A stretch of DNA of 64,000 bases from Aulostomus chinensis (taxonomy: Eukaryota; Chordata; Actinopteri; Syngnathiformes; Aulostomidae): contig JBBMOA010000015.1 in assembly GCA_037954235.1 (NCBI GenBank), positions 24,129,569-24,193,568 on the forward strand, given 5' to 3'. This document shows positions 24,401 to 36,656 of this stretch, one piece after another. Made by a program: the position numbers and the translations under genes. Positions within the stretch are counted from its first letter, which is position 1; each line of letters starts with the position of its first letter. A model generated the notes under the pieces. The model did not search any database, had not been told where the DNA came from, and saw only the letters and a list, made by a program, of their open reading frames with translations.

Positions 24401-25405
24401 AAAGAATTGTTTTCCACCAATTTCTTCATCTTACATTTTGAAATGTCTGGGCTGTAGTTCCAGAGCAGCTTATTACTGGTGCTGGACCCTTGTTTAGAAG
24501 GGCTCATGCTGACATTCCATACTTTAATAGAGGATGGAGTGAAATCCCTCAGCTGTGGCAGTAATGTACTCAATGTAGTCCGTCCACTTCAGGTTGCTGC
24601 AGATGTGGATTTTCAGTCAGTCAGGTCTGGTATGCACGGGGAGTTGACACTAAATAAAATCCTAAGTAACTGCAGAGAGAGGTTGGCCAACTGTGCTACC
24701 CCATTTACCAAGAAGCCCTTGCAACAGAACATGTTAAATGGATGCTGCACCAATTTAATAAGTCCACATCCATTTGCTACACAGCATGTAAAAATAGCTT
24801 CATGATGTCCTTCAGGGCTCAATTAGTCCCATGACATCACCTCGGCGATGTGGGTTGGGCGTGGAGAATATACAGTTTTCTGATAGAAGGCTTGTGTTAC
24901 TAACTGGGGATGGGAAGTTGAAGGATGTGGCTCTTTATAGGCTGGGAGGGGTTCATGAAAGACCTGGGGTCTTCTACCATACCAGGGCTAGTAATCAGGA
25001 TGTAAATGTTCTCCTTTGGCAAGACCAGAAGGGAGCTGGCCCAAGATAGACGACAGGGGTGTGAGGGAGTGAGTCGGTGGGTGAGTTGGCCCATTGTTAA
25101 AGCATGGATGCCTGAGTGAGGTAGCAGACTAATTCACCCTCTGGAGCTGAGGGTGGCGCTAGCAAGCTTGATGCTGGTGTACCAGAGTTTCGTGGTTGAT
25201 TCCACTTGCCACAATCACATCCAATCACATTTTAGTTTGTTCAGGTATTGTGAAACCTCACTGGTTGGCGGGTCTCTCCTCAGCACATAAATACTGACTG
25301 TGACGTCAGCACAGTGCCAGTGAGAGAGGATTGTTCCCACGGAAGGTTACAGGAAGCACAGCGTCAAAATAACATAATCCAATGACACAGATATCATAAT
25401 ACTAT

Positions 25406-26062
25406 AGCTGGGTTTACATGGAGCCTAATATTCCAATTAGAATCCGATTAGAAGCCCAAACCGAATTAAAATGTTCCATATAAACACCTCAATCCGAATA
25501 AAGAGGCCTAAACCGAATGGAATTTCATTCGTTTCACAGGGGTAGAATATTCCTTTTCCCGAACCGATCAAATGCGCATGCTCTGTCTTGATGTAAATGC
25601 GCAGTGACGTTTCCTCACTTGATAAAAATGGCGGCTTCCAAGCACACAGAACTGGTCTGCGGCGGAGAGGTTTTTTTTTCATACAAACTTTCAAAGACCT
25701 GAACATTATCGCACTCTAAGACGGTAGGAAAACAAGAAATTGTGAACTGTTCAAAAAAGTCCACGAAAAACTCAACGAAGCCGGCATCGACCGAAGCGTC
25801 GAACAAATTAGAAACCACTGGAAAACTCTGAAGACCGGCTACGACAAGGCTAAACAGCACAACAACAAAAGTGGATATGATCCCACAAACTCTCAGTTTT
25901 TCGAGCCGATGGACGAAATTATGGGTGGTTCTGATTGAATGAAGTGGCACATGTAAACACCAGATCGGAAGAGATCATGTCACATGTAAACAGTTGACCC
26001 GAACTCTTCAGACGGAATAATTTCAATCGGAATGAAGAAAAAGTCTGCATGTAAACGTGGCT
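25406..26062 (+). mobile_element. Harbinger-like non-autonomous DNA transposon
   Basis: The ends are imperfect inverted repeats of about 18 bp: AGCTGGGTTTACATGGAG on the left and CTGCATGTAAACGTGGCT on the right, matching at 14 of 18 places around a shared GTTTACATG. Between them lies a relic of a Myb/SANT-like DNA-binding frame (25720-25938). A Myb-like second protein is typical of PIF/Harbinger elements, while the GTTTACATG-type ends also recall ISL2EU elements. The superfamily is therefore likely but not settled. No clean target duplication is evident. Confidence 0.7.
25720..25938 (+). pseudogene. Myb/SANT-like (MADF-type) DNA-binding domain relic
   Basis: The frame reads DGRKTRNCELFKKVHEKLNE, then AGIDRSVEQIRNHWKTLKTG, then YDKAKQHNNKSGYDPT and FFEPMDEIMGG, and stops at TGA (25936-25938). 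The spacing of RSVEQIRNHWKTLK-YDK is the third-helix pattern of trihelix/MADF/Myb-like domains in transposon proteins (Q-x-R-x-x-W-K-x-L-K). Upstream, an ATG at 25628 (MAASKHTEL) shifts frame and a TAA in the current frame at 25717-25719 interrupts it, so the gene is dead. It probably came from the accessory DNA-binding protein of the transposon that surrounds it. Confidence 0.68.
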
Positions 26063-27620
26063 AATGTCTGACCAGATGTAAGAAGGCGGCGACTGCATTG
26101 CCCTCACTTTAATGAGCCAAACTGGTTAAATTTTGTCAGTGTTTACAGTTAGCTTCCTTAGCTCCTCAGCTAAGCTAACATTTACTAACTTTTCTATAGA
26201 GCTGTGCTGCATTGCTGTGCCTACGTGCCTGACCAGCATGTTTTCAGGCTGAACACAGAGGCAATAAAGTCCGGTCTAAGGCTGAAGAGATTGTCGGTCC
26301 ATAATTCACACAACACAAGGCAGAAGGAGATTTAACAACAGTTACACTGACAACACCGACTTCCTGTTGGGTCAGACAATGGAGGACGAGGTGACTGGCT
26401 GACGTGTTCTGTGTTAGCAGTAGATTTCAGGATGGTTTGGTGACATGGTTCCAACCTTGGTGGTCCAGTGTGAGACTGTTGTTGACAGGGATTGTGAGCA
26501 CTGACTCTCTGGTGAACAAGAAGCTGGAAGCAGATATAGCATGCTAGCTACCTCTGCTGGTCACATGTGTTGCAAGAATGATGTCGTACCAGTGAGAAAT
26601 GGTCTTATTGGGGTTTACCGATGACTGAATGTAGTAGTTAAAGATGACGATAGATGATGATAAAGATGCTGTCAGGGATATGAGCTCTGGCTAGCCCAAA
26701 GCTAAGCTAGCTAGCAAGCAGCTGTGACTTCGCAGGGCGAATTGTCCACAGCCATCTGCCTAATGTAAGGTTGTACAATTGCAAGCATCATCTAGATTAA
26801 CGTCGTTGTCATTGTCAATCACTAAATTGCAACATAATTGCTGCTGCTTTGGGACGAGTCAAGTCAGTTTAATTCATATAGAACAGGAACAGAGGTTGTC
26901 AAACTGAGCAGCTGGCCTCCTCAGGGGAGCCCCAAAGGGGAGCTTTGGAGAATGGAGGCCCAGATTGTTAGTGATCAAAGGCTTAGGCTAGCATGTTAGT
27001 GGTGCTGATCAGTAAAACCCCTTCAGAAACCTCAGGCAGACCCAAGGTTATGTGTTTCTACTGGTTGGGTTGAGGGAAAAGAGATGAGACCAGGACATAG
27101 AACATAAATGATAGTAATAGTACAGAACCTTGACTCAACCTCTGACTTATATTGTATATTTGACTCCCTTGTGTTGTATTTCTTTGCTGAAGTATTTTGA
27201 GGTCAGCCAGGAGAGCCTATGTACGGTCCCTGTGTTCATAGGGTACATTTGGTCATGAATGGTGTCAAAAGCAGCAACAAGCTCATACAGAGACAAGTCC
27301 TTTGTTTGATGCAATTGTTAGTCAGTTTGAGTAATCAAAAGCAACTATTATCATATGTGGGGATGCACCAAATTATCAGTATGATTTCTATACCCCACGC
27401 TGCTTTTTTGACACTGGCAGTGATGGTCAGGGTTCAAGTAAAAGGTTGTTTCGCAAAGTATAAGGATTGAATTTGTTCAAACATAATATAATTAAGGGCT
27501 GAAAGGCTGTTAATTAATTAATTTTTTATTTTATTTTTGTTTCTGAATTTCAAAAAATGACAAATATACATTTAAACAGCGGAAAAGAAAAATTATGAGC
27601 AAGTTTGAATATCAGGCAAG

Positions 27621-27929
27621 CAAGAAGGTTGTGGGTGGAGCCCCGGCTGGAGCACAGGGTCTTTCTGGGTGAGTCTCCATGTTCTCCCTGTTCCTGCTGG
27701 GTTCTCTCTGGTACTCCAGCTTCCTCCACAGTCCAAAGACATCAAGAGGGACCAGGTTAATCCAGACTCTAAATTGACCGTAGGCGTGGCTGGGAGAGCC
27801 AATGGTTGTCTGTCTCTATGTGTTGGCCCTGCCATGGACTGGTGACCTGTCCAGGGGGAAGGCTGCTGAGATAGGCTCCACCCCCACCACCCTGAACAGG
27901 AGAAGAGGGAGAAGATGGATTGATGGATG
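27621..27929 (+). repeat. family A retroposon with 14-bp target duplication
   Basis: This 5'-truncated copy starts CAAGAAGGTTGTGGGTGGAG and ends in a GGATTGATGGATG tail. It is flanked by the exact direct repeat GAATATCAGGCAAG (27607-27620 and 27930-27943). The truncated head, simple tail and 14-bp duplication show target-primed reverse transcription. The site hit is the first bases of the family B copy that follows. Confidence 0.93.
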
Positions 27930-27936
27930 GAATATC

Positions 27937-28399
27937 AGGCAAGGCAAGGCAATTTTATTTGTAGAGCCCGTTTTCACCAACAGTTTGTCTCAAAGGGCTT
28001 CACATGGCATCATGACAACATCCTCTGCCCTCAGACCCTCACATCGACTGAGGAAAAACTCCATAGAAAACCCTTTTAACAGGGAAAAATCTGAGAAACC
28101 TCAGGGTGAGCAACAGAGGAGGGATCCCTCACCAGGACGGACAGACGTGCAGTAGATGTTGTTACAGACAAGAAAACAGTTTACAATACAAAATGTGGGA
28201 AACATGGAAATGTTAATAACAGCTGAAGAAGGAAGCTTCTGGTAGAGGAGGCAGGGAGAGCAAGCCAGCTTGATGGGGGACTGGATGGCAGACTGGTTCA
28301 TGGGAGGGGAGCGCAGGCTGGTGTAACAGTAGGGAATAAGAGGGGGGTTGGGGGCGATGCAGGCGGCGGTTGGAGCTCTGGTGGATCTGTGGAAACACA
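27937..28399. repeat. family B repeat, copy 2
   Basis: This copy has the same 463-bp length as copy 1 at 11071, with few differences. Its first seven bases (AGGCAAG) are part of the duplication made by the family A insertion, so B was here first. The long minus-strand frames in both copies come from the repeat and carry no recognisable domain. Confidence 0.85.
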
Positions 28400-29748
28400 A
28401 GTTATTGCAAGGAATGGGTGCATCCCTGGGTGTGTAGGAAGTCGCTCAGTTGTGGAGGCATCACAGATCACGCTGTTGTGTAGTTGGATTAGACACCTGG
28501 ATTAGGAGTAGGCTTTTAAATCCAGTGTTTAAATAAAGTTAGTTCGTGGGGCTTTGAATCGTAGCCTGAAGACAGTGCGAAGGTTTGTTGGGGAAGCTTC
28601 ACTGAATGCTGTTTCCTCCGTGAAGGATGCTGAGGCATGCAGAGGGTCTACGTGAGATTCTTTCAGATTGGACGGCCATTTCTATTCAAGTTTTTGGTTT
28701 CGACGCTTTAATTTGTGAGTTTGTGAGTTTATTATCTTCCCTTTTCGAAGGGCAATAGAGTCAAGTGTCATTGCCAGTGAGGCTGCAGCACTATCCAGCA
28801 GATGATCAGCTTGGGAGGGACCAAAGTTAGAAGAGGAGCCCTCTGTTGTAGTGAGATATGACACTGAATAAAACGCTGATGGAATCACTTCCTTAAATTT
28901 AGCTACATCATTGTAGCTCAATGGCGTTTAATAACAGTAGAAGCAGAGGGCTGCTTGAGCTCATTTTAAGATACGATGCTAATTAAAATGTAAAAGCTAC
29001 ATACAGTCAGCTCTTCTTTCAACTTGTGCATAACAATGGGCCCAATAATTCATCCTGCTGCAGTTAAAGCACAGCAGAGGCAGATGAGAGACCAGAGGAA
29101 AACAACTGAAAAGGCTCCGTGCTTGTTTAACAGATGCTTTTGTCAGGTCTTTGCAGCGGTGCAGTACAGTAAGTCTGGTTATTGTTGGAGCCACTCAGAT
29201 GTTATCTGACACTTTGAGTGAATTTGGTGCCGTCACTGACAGACATCAGACACGAGTCTGTCTTCGTCTCATTTTCATTTGTATTCACTCTCCCACCTGC
29301 AAACATGCTTACGAGCAGATCTCTTCAAGATGGAGCACCAGCTCCAATTCAAAACCAGGTTTCTAGAGGTGGGCTGGCCCCCGTGTTTGGAGTGTTGGTG
29401 TGTTTAATCGGACCTTGTCATTTGCGAGTGATTTTTCCGATGACTGTGTGTGTTTTTGAGTGTCATCATCCTCTATTTGACTCGAGTAAAAGCTGTTCCT
29501 GTGCTCTGATACACAGAGATTAGATTGTTTTATTACTCTCATTATCTGGGGGACTCTGGATGACATTGAATTATTATGGGAAAAGACGAAGAAGCCACTG
29601 GCTGGAGGATAAATCTACCTTCTCTCACCTGTTATTTCTCCCTTTGAATATTTCAATCGCAACATTTATGGAGGTCCAATCAGAAGATTAGTTGCAGTAG
29701 TCAAGGCAAACACATAAAGACGACAGTTTTACTACTCTAAAATTTTAT

Positions 29749-29764
29749 GTGTGTGTGTGTGTGT

Positions 29765-29804
<40 letters not shown>
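29749..29804. repeat. (GT)n microsatellite
   Basis: About 28 GT units with one AT interruption. Confidence 0.95.
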
Positions 29805-29805
<1 letters not shown>

Positions 29806-30164
29806 GGAGGATGTCCTTTACTGAAAAATATACAGAGATGTCTTTTAAATTTCATCTTTTGCAGTATAATTTTTTGCAATATGTTCCCCACTGATGTATT
29901 TCATTTGCTCCGAATGCTCAAATCCAGACGATCCTGTCAGTCCATAACAACTGAGGGGTGTCAGTACGCCACAGTTTTGTTGTAGGCATAAAGAGCCTGG
30001 TGCCCACAACTGCCCCCCCCCCTTTAGTCCCTGGAAATTGGTGTCAAGAATCAGAACATGTAAATACAGGTGGATGACCTCTTTTGCAAAGCCAAGGGTG
30101 GCTTGACGAGAGCTGCCACATCCCTGCTGAGTTCTCCTCCCACCTTACAGACCTTTCACTCTCT

Positions 30165-30184
30165 CACACACACACACACACGCA

Positions 30185-30231
<47 letters not shown>

Positions 30232-30241
30232 GTGTGTGTGT
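30165..30241. repeat. (CA)n facing (TG)n
   Basis: A short CA run (30167-30182) is followed, after GCATGTA, by a long TG run. The two are complementary, so a CA/TG hairpin is possible. Confidence 0.9.
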
Positions 30242-30868
30242 CAGGCACAAAGTTTTCTCCTGTATTCTGCAATAGAACTGGTGGTTGACCCTGGGGACTC
30301 CAGGACCCTTAGCTCCAGATGGCGAAGGCCTCCTCCAGTCCTACCTGACAGCCAATCAGAATCAACCGTATTTAGTGAGGATGCAGATACTGCAGACTAA
30401 CCAACCTTGACGCTCCAGGCTCTCGGAAGCAGACACATAAAAATACAATTAAAGGAACACACAAGTCCTTCAGAGGTTCACTCGATCAATACTTGTGTCT
30501 CCTGAAGTACAATTCAGATTGTACTTTTCACATTAAGTGTATATTTGTTGGCTCGACTCACAGGTTTTGTAATATCGTTATATATTATTATATTATTTCA
30601 TTCAGTATTTGTTGAATGATCATGTGTCAAAGTGGCATCTCTCATCGCGATTCGTGTTTAACAGTTTCAGAGCCGGATGTTTCGCTCAGTGAAGAGCAGA
30701 AATTGCCCTTTTAGAGCCGCGTTAGCATTTCTTTGCTCATGTTTCTGTCTACCTGTGAGAAATCCAGTCATTAGCGGAGGTGCAGCAGCAAGGTGAAGCA
30801 TGAATAGATGTTGAAGTTACGACGACGTGTCTTGAAGGACCTGTTCGTCCTCTTGAAAAAACTCAGAT

Positions 30869-30870
<2 letters not shown>

Positions 30871-30906
<36 letters not shown>
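30871..30906. repeat. (TA)n microsatellite
   Basis: A perfect TA run of roughly 15 units. Confidence 0.95.
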
Positions 30907-30909
<3 letters not shown>

Positions 30910-31239
30910 CTCATGAAGAGCAGCTTTGTAAAGAGTTGTTGTATTCTACGACTTGAGTTTTGTCTTGTGTGAGTCGTATATAGGTCGTGTACTTTTGTCC
31001 GGCTTTTTTGGAGATGAGAGGAGTTTGCATATTTCGTAACACATTTTAGTAAAAAAACAAAACCAAAATCTTACAAATGTTTTTTTGTTTTTTTTGTAAA
31101 TGCCTCAGTGCTTCCATGCGGCAGGGAGTCAACTTCACTACTGCAACACTCACAGGTGTGTGAACTGACCTGAACACGAACAGTCCCTCGTGCAAAATAA
31201 CATTTCAGTAGGGATGAGTAATGAGATGAAGCCCCCCAT

Positions 31240-31264
31240 CACACCACCACCACCACCACCACCC
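31240..31264. repeat. (ACC)n trinucleotide repeat
   Basis: About eight ACC units. Confidence 0.9.
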
Positions 31265-33032
31265 TCCCTGCTCTCATTAAAACAGCAATGACAACCATAT
31301 TTTTGCAGCTGTGTAACACTTCTGCTGGGTGCATATCTGAGAAACACCAGAAAATAACTGCTAACACAAAATGACACAAAAAATATTGATGTAATGAAAA
31401 GAAGGTCTCAGAACTTCTAAACTCCTGATTTTGTTTTCGACCACGACGTGAAAATGCAACATGGCTGAAGCCTCAGCTTGTTTCCGCATACTTGAGCTGA
31501 GCTGCTGTATCTGCCTCGCTCCTCTTGATGCATTCGTCAAACAGATACTCCAGAGGGTTTCACTGACAGTCACATCTGTGCAGCAGCAACAAAACAAGTG
31601 GTTTTGATTGTGGCTGATGAACAAAAACAAGTACAAAATGAACCCCGTACCTGTGGCTTGAGACATATCATAAATAATCAATGAAGCACAGGTAATCAAA
31701 CCATTAATAGAGTCTAAAACGTCCTGCTTTGCCAAGCAAATGTCAAGTCTAACAACCTTTCCACAGCAGGTTCTAAAGGTGTCAGTCCAATTTTACATTT
31801 TAATAATTAGCCCAATCTCCTGATTGAAAACCTGCCCTTTGAACAATCACGCTGGCGTGTGGAATGAGCCTTCATCATAGATTGCATGTCAAAAAGGAAT
31901 ATTTATTTCCTTTACCACCAGGTGTTGCCTGAATGCCATTTTACATGGACAGTGTTAATTATCTTCGTGTGAGCTGATGCGACAGCAGCAGAAGCTGAGC
32001 ATCAGCAGTGCTACTATCTGGACATCTTTCCCGTTCTTGTTCTTCTCCCGTCCTTGGGATTCCCTTATTTTTTTGGTGAAACAAAAGCTTGATTTTGCCC
32101 GACTCATGTTCTAGAATGCCTGAATGACTGTTGACTCCAAAACAGTATGCGGGTCAAAAAAGAGGGAAAGATATGTGCGAAATGTCTATACTTGAAAATG
32201 TCGTCATCTGTGCCGTCTGCGTTCATTGCAAGTCTCTGAAGCCAGCAGGCTGAGGCAGCCATGACAGCCCGGCCTCGCTGCTGTTGACCACTGCTCAGCT
32301 GTGAGGTGTCCTCCTTCCTGGCTATTAGCCTGCAGCTCTCTTACTCTTTAGTGGTTGAAGGGCAGCCGTGTTATTACAGGTTGGTCCAGGATACACTGTC
32401 AACAAACCTACACACACACACATGCCGTGATGCTGGAGGAACAATGGTGTGTGTCTTGTTTGTGTTTCAGAATTATTTGAATGCAAAGCAAGTCAAGCAA
32501 TCGATTAGAGAGTTTTGAAGTGAAGCCCAGAAGAAAATGCAGAATGTGTGAGTTCACAGTTGATAGATGATGGAGAGACGGTGGAAGGTCGTGCATGGAT
32601 TCGCAGTATTAATTTGGATCATGATGATGAGGCGTGATGTCAGCGCCTGTCAGCACAACAATGAAACACAACTCCTGATATATGCAACGACAGCTTTCAC
32701 CTGCCTGTTGTGGTGCGATAAAACGATCAATTTCTGTTGTGTGTTGATTGTGTTGACTGCATCTTGAGCTCTTTAATGGCTCTTAAGATCCACGGACAGT
32801 CCTGGCCCTGCATGAGGCGCTCTGGGCAGGGCTGATGCAGAAGCTGATGAGTTGCTGGATGAAGAACACAATCATGGAGACTCTGACCGAGAAGACCTGT
32901 ATTCTTTGTTCATCCAGACTCAGAAAACTCTTACGAGAGAGTTTATAGATCAACTGCTTTCAAACTGAGATGTCAATTTGACCTGCTTTTATATTTTCAT
33001 ATCATGTGTTTGGGATTGTTTATGTTATTATG

Positions 33033-33289
33033 GTAAATGGACTCATTTTTGTATCGCGCGTTTCTACCTCAGCGGCACTCAAAGCACTTTACAGTGTCAT
33101 CTCATTCACCCATTCACACTCACACACTGATGGTGGAGGCTGCCATGCAAGGCACCAACCTACTCATCAGGAGCAATTCGGGGTCCAGTATCTTGCTCAA
33201 GGACACTTTGACATGGTCACCGGGTCGAGGATCGAACCAGCGACCCTTCGGTTGCTAGACGACCGCTCTCCCCCTGAGCCATGCCGCCC
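33033..33289 (-). repeat. family C tRNA-headed retroposon, copy 2
   Basis: This copy has the same ends as 13351-13615 (GTAAATGGACTC on the plus strand, GCCGCCC at the far end). It is flanked by the direct repeat ATTATG (33027-33032 and 33290-33295). On the minus strand the head reads GGGCGGCATGGCTCAGGGG with GCTGGTTCGATCC. It lacks the long CA run of copy 1. Confidence 0.88.
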
Positions 33290-35154
33290 ATTATGTCTGT
33301 ATTACTTTTCTGTGTGTCTGAAATCAAGTTTGATTGAAATTTTTCTCTCTAAAATCTTCCTATTAAATCATCTTGAATCTGAGAAATCATAGCTGGTCAG
33401 GTGTAATCCTGACATCACGTCTCACTCATCTCTGTTAGCGGCTACATGCATGTTCATAGAAGAGCAATACACGGGGGAGAGACTTTGGAGAGCAGGTTGA
33501 GTATAGACCAGTCACGTGACAGCAGGTCCTGGCTCCATGCTGATAAAGACTCTGTTTGGAGAAGAGGCAAACACACATGCACACATTCAGTCCCACCACC
33601 CAGCTGCTATCATCTACAATGATGTTACCTTTTGGAGGTTATTTTTCAAACAAGACATCACCTGTCAAGCTACCAGAGGCTCCTCATCGCCACTTGTTCT
33701 GAGAAGTTCGTGTGAGAGGAGCTGACGCGTGGGGGCGAGTCAGACCAACGGAGGCAGCGCACGCACCAGCAGCCCCCCATCTTATCTAGCTCGATCGTGA
33801 AAACACATCCTGCTCCTTAACTTTAACAAAGTGTCAGACGACACTCACAAGGAAACATGCGTTGCCACACTGGAGCCCCTCTCATGCCTTTGAACAACTG
33901 AAGAATAGAGTTTCAGCCATGAGGAAGTGAAAATCCCTTTTACATAGAGAATTGGATCGATAGACATCATGTCGTCACCATCTGAGGTTGAGCCGCCGAC
34001 AGAAAGCCCGTTGTGAAACGTTGGTGTCCGCTCCTGTAGAGGCCTTGAATCACAACGCATCAGACTGGTGGAGTGTGCTGTTACCATGGAGATCCCCGTG
34101 ATCGTTCTCGAGGAACCGAACCGCACAAATGTGGTTTCTCTTTCTGACAAGAAACTTTAAACGTTTAGATATTATGTCGACATTAGTGACAGTGACAAGT
34201 TAGCGATATCAAGTGGTCAGCTAGGCACAGAATACAGTTACTTGAAATGCTTATTGGACTGGAAGTATCATGTCATGTCTGATTGGATGGAACTGCTAAG
34301 GTCGTTCATGAGGTCTGATATCTTTGCTTTTTCTAATTGATGATTTCGTGGTCATGGTTCATCCGCCAGCCTGTTGACTTCGCTCCTCTCCTTAAAGATA
34401 CACTGGAAAGTCAATATAGGAAATAAATGGGAAGTGTGCCTCTGCAGCCATTTTTTAACCTTGGCAGTAACTGTTGCGCTCCATAGAAACATCAGAGAGA
34501 AGAATAGAGGGATCATTAAAGGCGGAGGGAGGGAGAGGAAAACCCCCAAATTGACTGCAGCACCTCCGAACTGAACCAGCTATGTGAGCGCAGCGTACTT
34601 TTGACATCATGGTGCCTACTTGCAGGTGCCAGGCCTCACCTGAACCAGAGGTAGCGTTAGCAGTGAGTGAGAGCGTGTCTGACATGGACAATCCTCCTCT
34701 TGTGTAACAGAGCACCTCCGCAGAATGGGATTGTCCAAGGTCATGAAGGAAGCAGCTCTTGTTTGCAGACTAGTTAGCCAGTGAGCTGCAGCACATCCAA
34801 CAGCATGTTAATGTAGCGGCAGATACCTCTTGGTTTCAGGTGCTGCCGTGCCATTGCTCCTCAGTTATAACACGCTGTCCGTGACACCGAGGCAAGTTTG
34901 TTTACTTTGTCACACTCAGGCGGCCCAGCGCTGCCTCGCTAGCCCACTCAAAAGCAACTATGTCTCATCTTGGCACCGAAGTGTTCTCAAACACAGGCAT
35001 TATTCTAGATGGCTTTTCTACCTGCTGTATAGACAACATTTCTTCCAGGTCATGAAGTGGTGAAAGTGCAGTGAGAGAGGAGCATCCCCACTTCCTCCCT
35101 CTACCTCCGTGAACCTCTCAGCAGGTTTCACTTGTTTTTTCTCTCTTGTGGGAA

Positions 35155-35335
35155 GCAGTGGTCCATCCCTACTCCCCCCCCCTCCCCCTCTCTGTGTCTC
35201 TCTTCCTCCCTCCCCTCGCTTTTGTGGCTAACGGAGACCCGATTTGGCTGTGCAGATGCTCTCTCTCCCTCAGCATCATTCTCTCCATTTTCCCTCCCTC
35301 TTTTTGCTCTCGCCTGTGTGCTACAGTCCGCTGAT
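35155..35335 (+). promoter_or_regulatory. pyrimidine-rich leader upstream of the 35423 first exon
   Basis: This is a long C/T-rich stretch (CCCTCTCTGTGTCTCTCTTC and CTCTCTCCCTCAGCATC) ending some 90 bases before the start codon of the MFASIWYAKK exon. Position suggests promoter-proximal or 5' UTR sequence. No TATA box is evident. The role is inferred only from position. Confidence 0.35.
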
Positions 35336-35422
35336 AAGGAGCACTCAGTCCAGATGGGCAGCAGCTAAAGCTGTTTGGGCTATCACTGCAGACCAGAGAC
35401 CATTATTATTTCATCTGTCATT

Positions 35423-35506
35423 ATGTTTGCCTCTATTTGGTATGCCAAAAAGCTAGGGAGACGACTTGTTCAGAACAGCCGGAAAGCTAAAATGCTGAAA
35501 GACAAG
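35423..35506 (+). CDS. dlg2: dlg2 alternative first exon, MFASIWYAKK isoform
   Basis: This is a 28-codon coding exon starting MFASIWYAKKLGRRLVQ and ending KMLKDK before the donor AAG|GTAGGT, in phase 0. An in-frame TAA at 35366-35368 bounds the frame upstream and the ATG has A at -3, so it looks like a true translation start after a 5' UTR. The phase matches the acceptor of the exon at 59496, so splicing would give ...KDK-ASPAPIIVN. From memory, a short mammalian DLG2 isoform begins with a closely similar peptide; this should be checked. The peptide is strongly basic (K9, K10, R13, R14, R20, K21, K23) and has no cysteine. It therefore cannot be anchored by the N-terminal palmitoylation used by the MFFACYC form, and membrane association, if any, would have to be electrostatic. 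It lies in the 52-kb intron, so it needs its own promoter. Confidence 0.85.
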
Positions 35507-35885
35507 GTAGGTTCATCATTTACTTGAATATTTATGGTTGACAAAACGGGGAAAGAATACATTTATTTAGAGATTTGTTTGAAAGTCAGTCCTGCCGACC
35601 GCCAACACATCCTGATAATGTTCCTGGAGGTTGCTCTTTTCATTCCAAGTGTGTGGCAGTGCAGCAGCAGCAGCAGGAAGTGTTACCTAAGTTCACCTGT
35701 TGATTAATAGTCTTGGCATTTGTGTTAGTGGTTTGACATTGTGAGTTACTTAGTTGATTTGTTCAAGTGCATCTTTTCTGGTTCATCTGAGGTGGAGAGT
35801 GAGGGACACAACCCTTCCTGCCCGGATGGCTACATCTTGTAGTTTGACCCTGCCCACACTGCTCCCCCTCACTCAACTCATGAGG

Positions 35886-35920
<35 letters not shown>
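35886..35920. repeat. (CA)n microsatellite
   Basis: A CA run preceded by GCGCGC. Confidence 0.95.
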
Positions 35921-35922
<2 letters not shown>

Positions 35923-36656
35923 CTGTCTCAGTCATTCTGCCCCAGAGCACCCGTTTTCTTCAACGACATCTTTTAAATCATCTGCCTTCACCACAACCAA
36001 GTTTTGACACTGCAGACACAGCTCTCATGAGCAAACTGTCCCGCCGGTGTCATCTGATAGATGAGCTTGACTGCAAATTCATGACACACACAGGACAGGG
36101 AGCATCACTCTTTCAGCGATGAATTTTCTTTTTGTCCTCCCACAGTGTCTGTTTATACTCATTTTTAAAGTAAAGAGACTGGTATTGCCTGCTGGATACA
36201 AATCCAGATGTGGATAGAAGAAGTGAAAAATGAGTCAGACTTGCTTCCTGCTGGTGGCAGGGCCTCGGGCTCAGGTCCTGGACACATTTTTTTAATTGAA
36301 TGCAGATATTTAGCTGACTCACTGACCTCACATTTAGCACCGCCATCAAATCAAAATTTCAATGACAAGAACAAACCTCTGGCTAGATAACCATAAAATC
36401 CACTTCGGATATTCAGTGGGAACAATTTCAGTTTTTGGCAACTCCCTGGCATTTGGTTTTATGTCTGCTGTTCCACATGGAATATACAAACGAGTCCTAT
36501 TCAGTGGACAGATTTTCATGACATTTATTGAGGCTTTTTCATTTTGGATATCCATTGCTTTTGTGAGTCTTTCAACTTTGCAGAGTTTATTTTAGTGAAT
36601 AGGATTTAATCGACCCAAGCCCTTTCCTCTAGCGCCGTGCTGACCAGCAAACGTAG

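Larger units (their letters stand above)
7483..35422 (+). other. dlg2 intron, first part, repeat-rich
   Basis: About 28 kb without a supportable dlg2 exon. It contains the repeat copies listed separately (families A, B and C, a hAT-type MITE, a Harbinger-like element), microsatellites and one coding-like relic at 13688-13908. The remaining unique stretches (for example 7730-10730, 14840-16880, 20010-23060, 30910-33030, 33300-35130) show only short chance frames. I see no RNA gene in them, though weakly structured or diverged ones would escape reading by eye. Confidence 0.65.

Noticed and set aside
25615..25950. Minus-strand 111-codon frame
   Set aside because: It is the antisense shadow of the Myb/SANT-like relic on the plus strand.
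36362..36595. Hydrophobic 77-codon frame that could be a membrane protein
   Set aside because: T/A-rich intron often gives hydrophobic frames. There is no start context, homologue or exon structure to support it.
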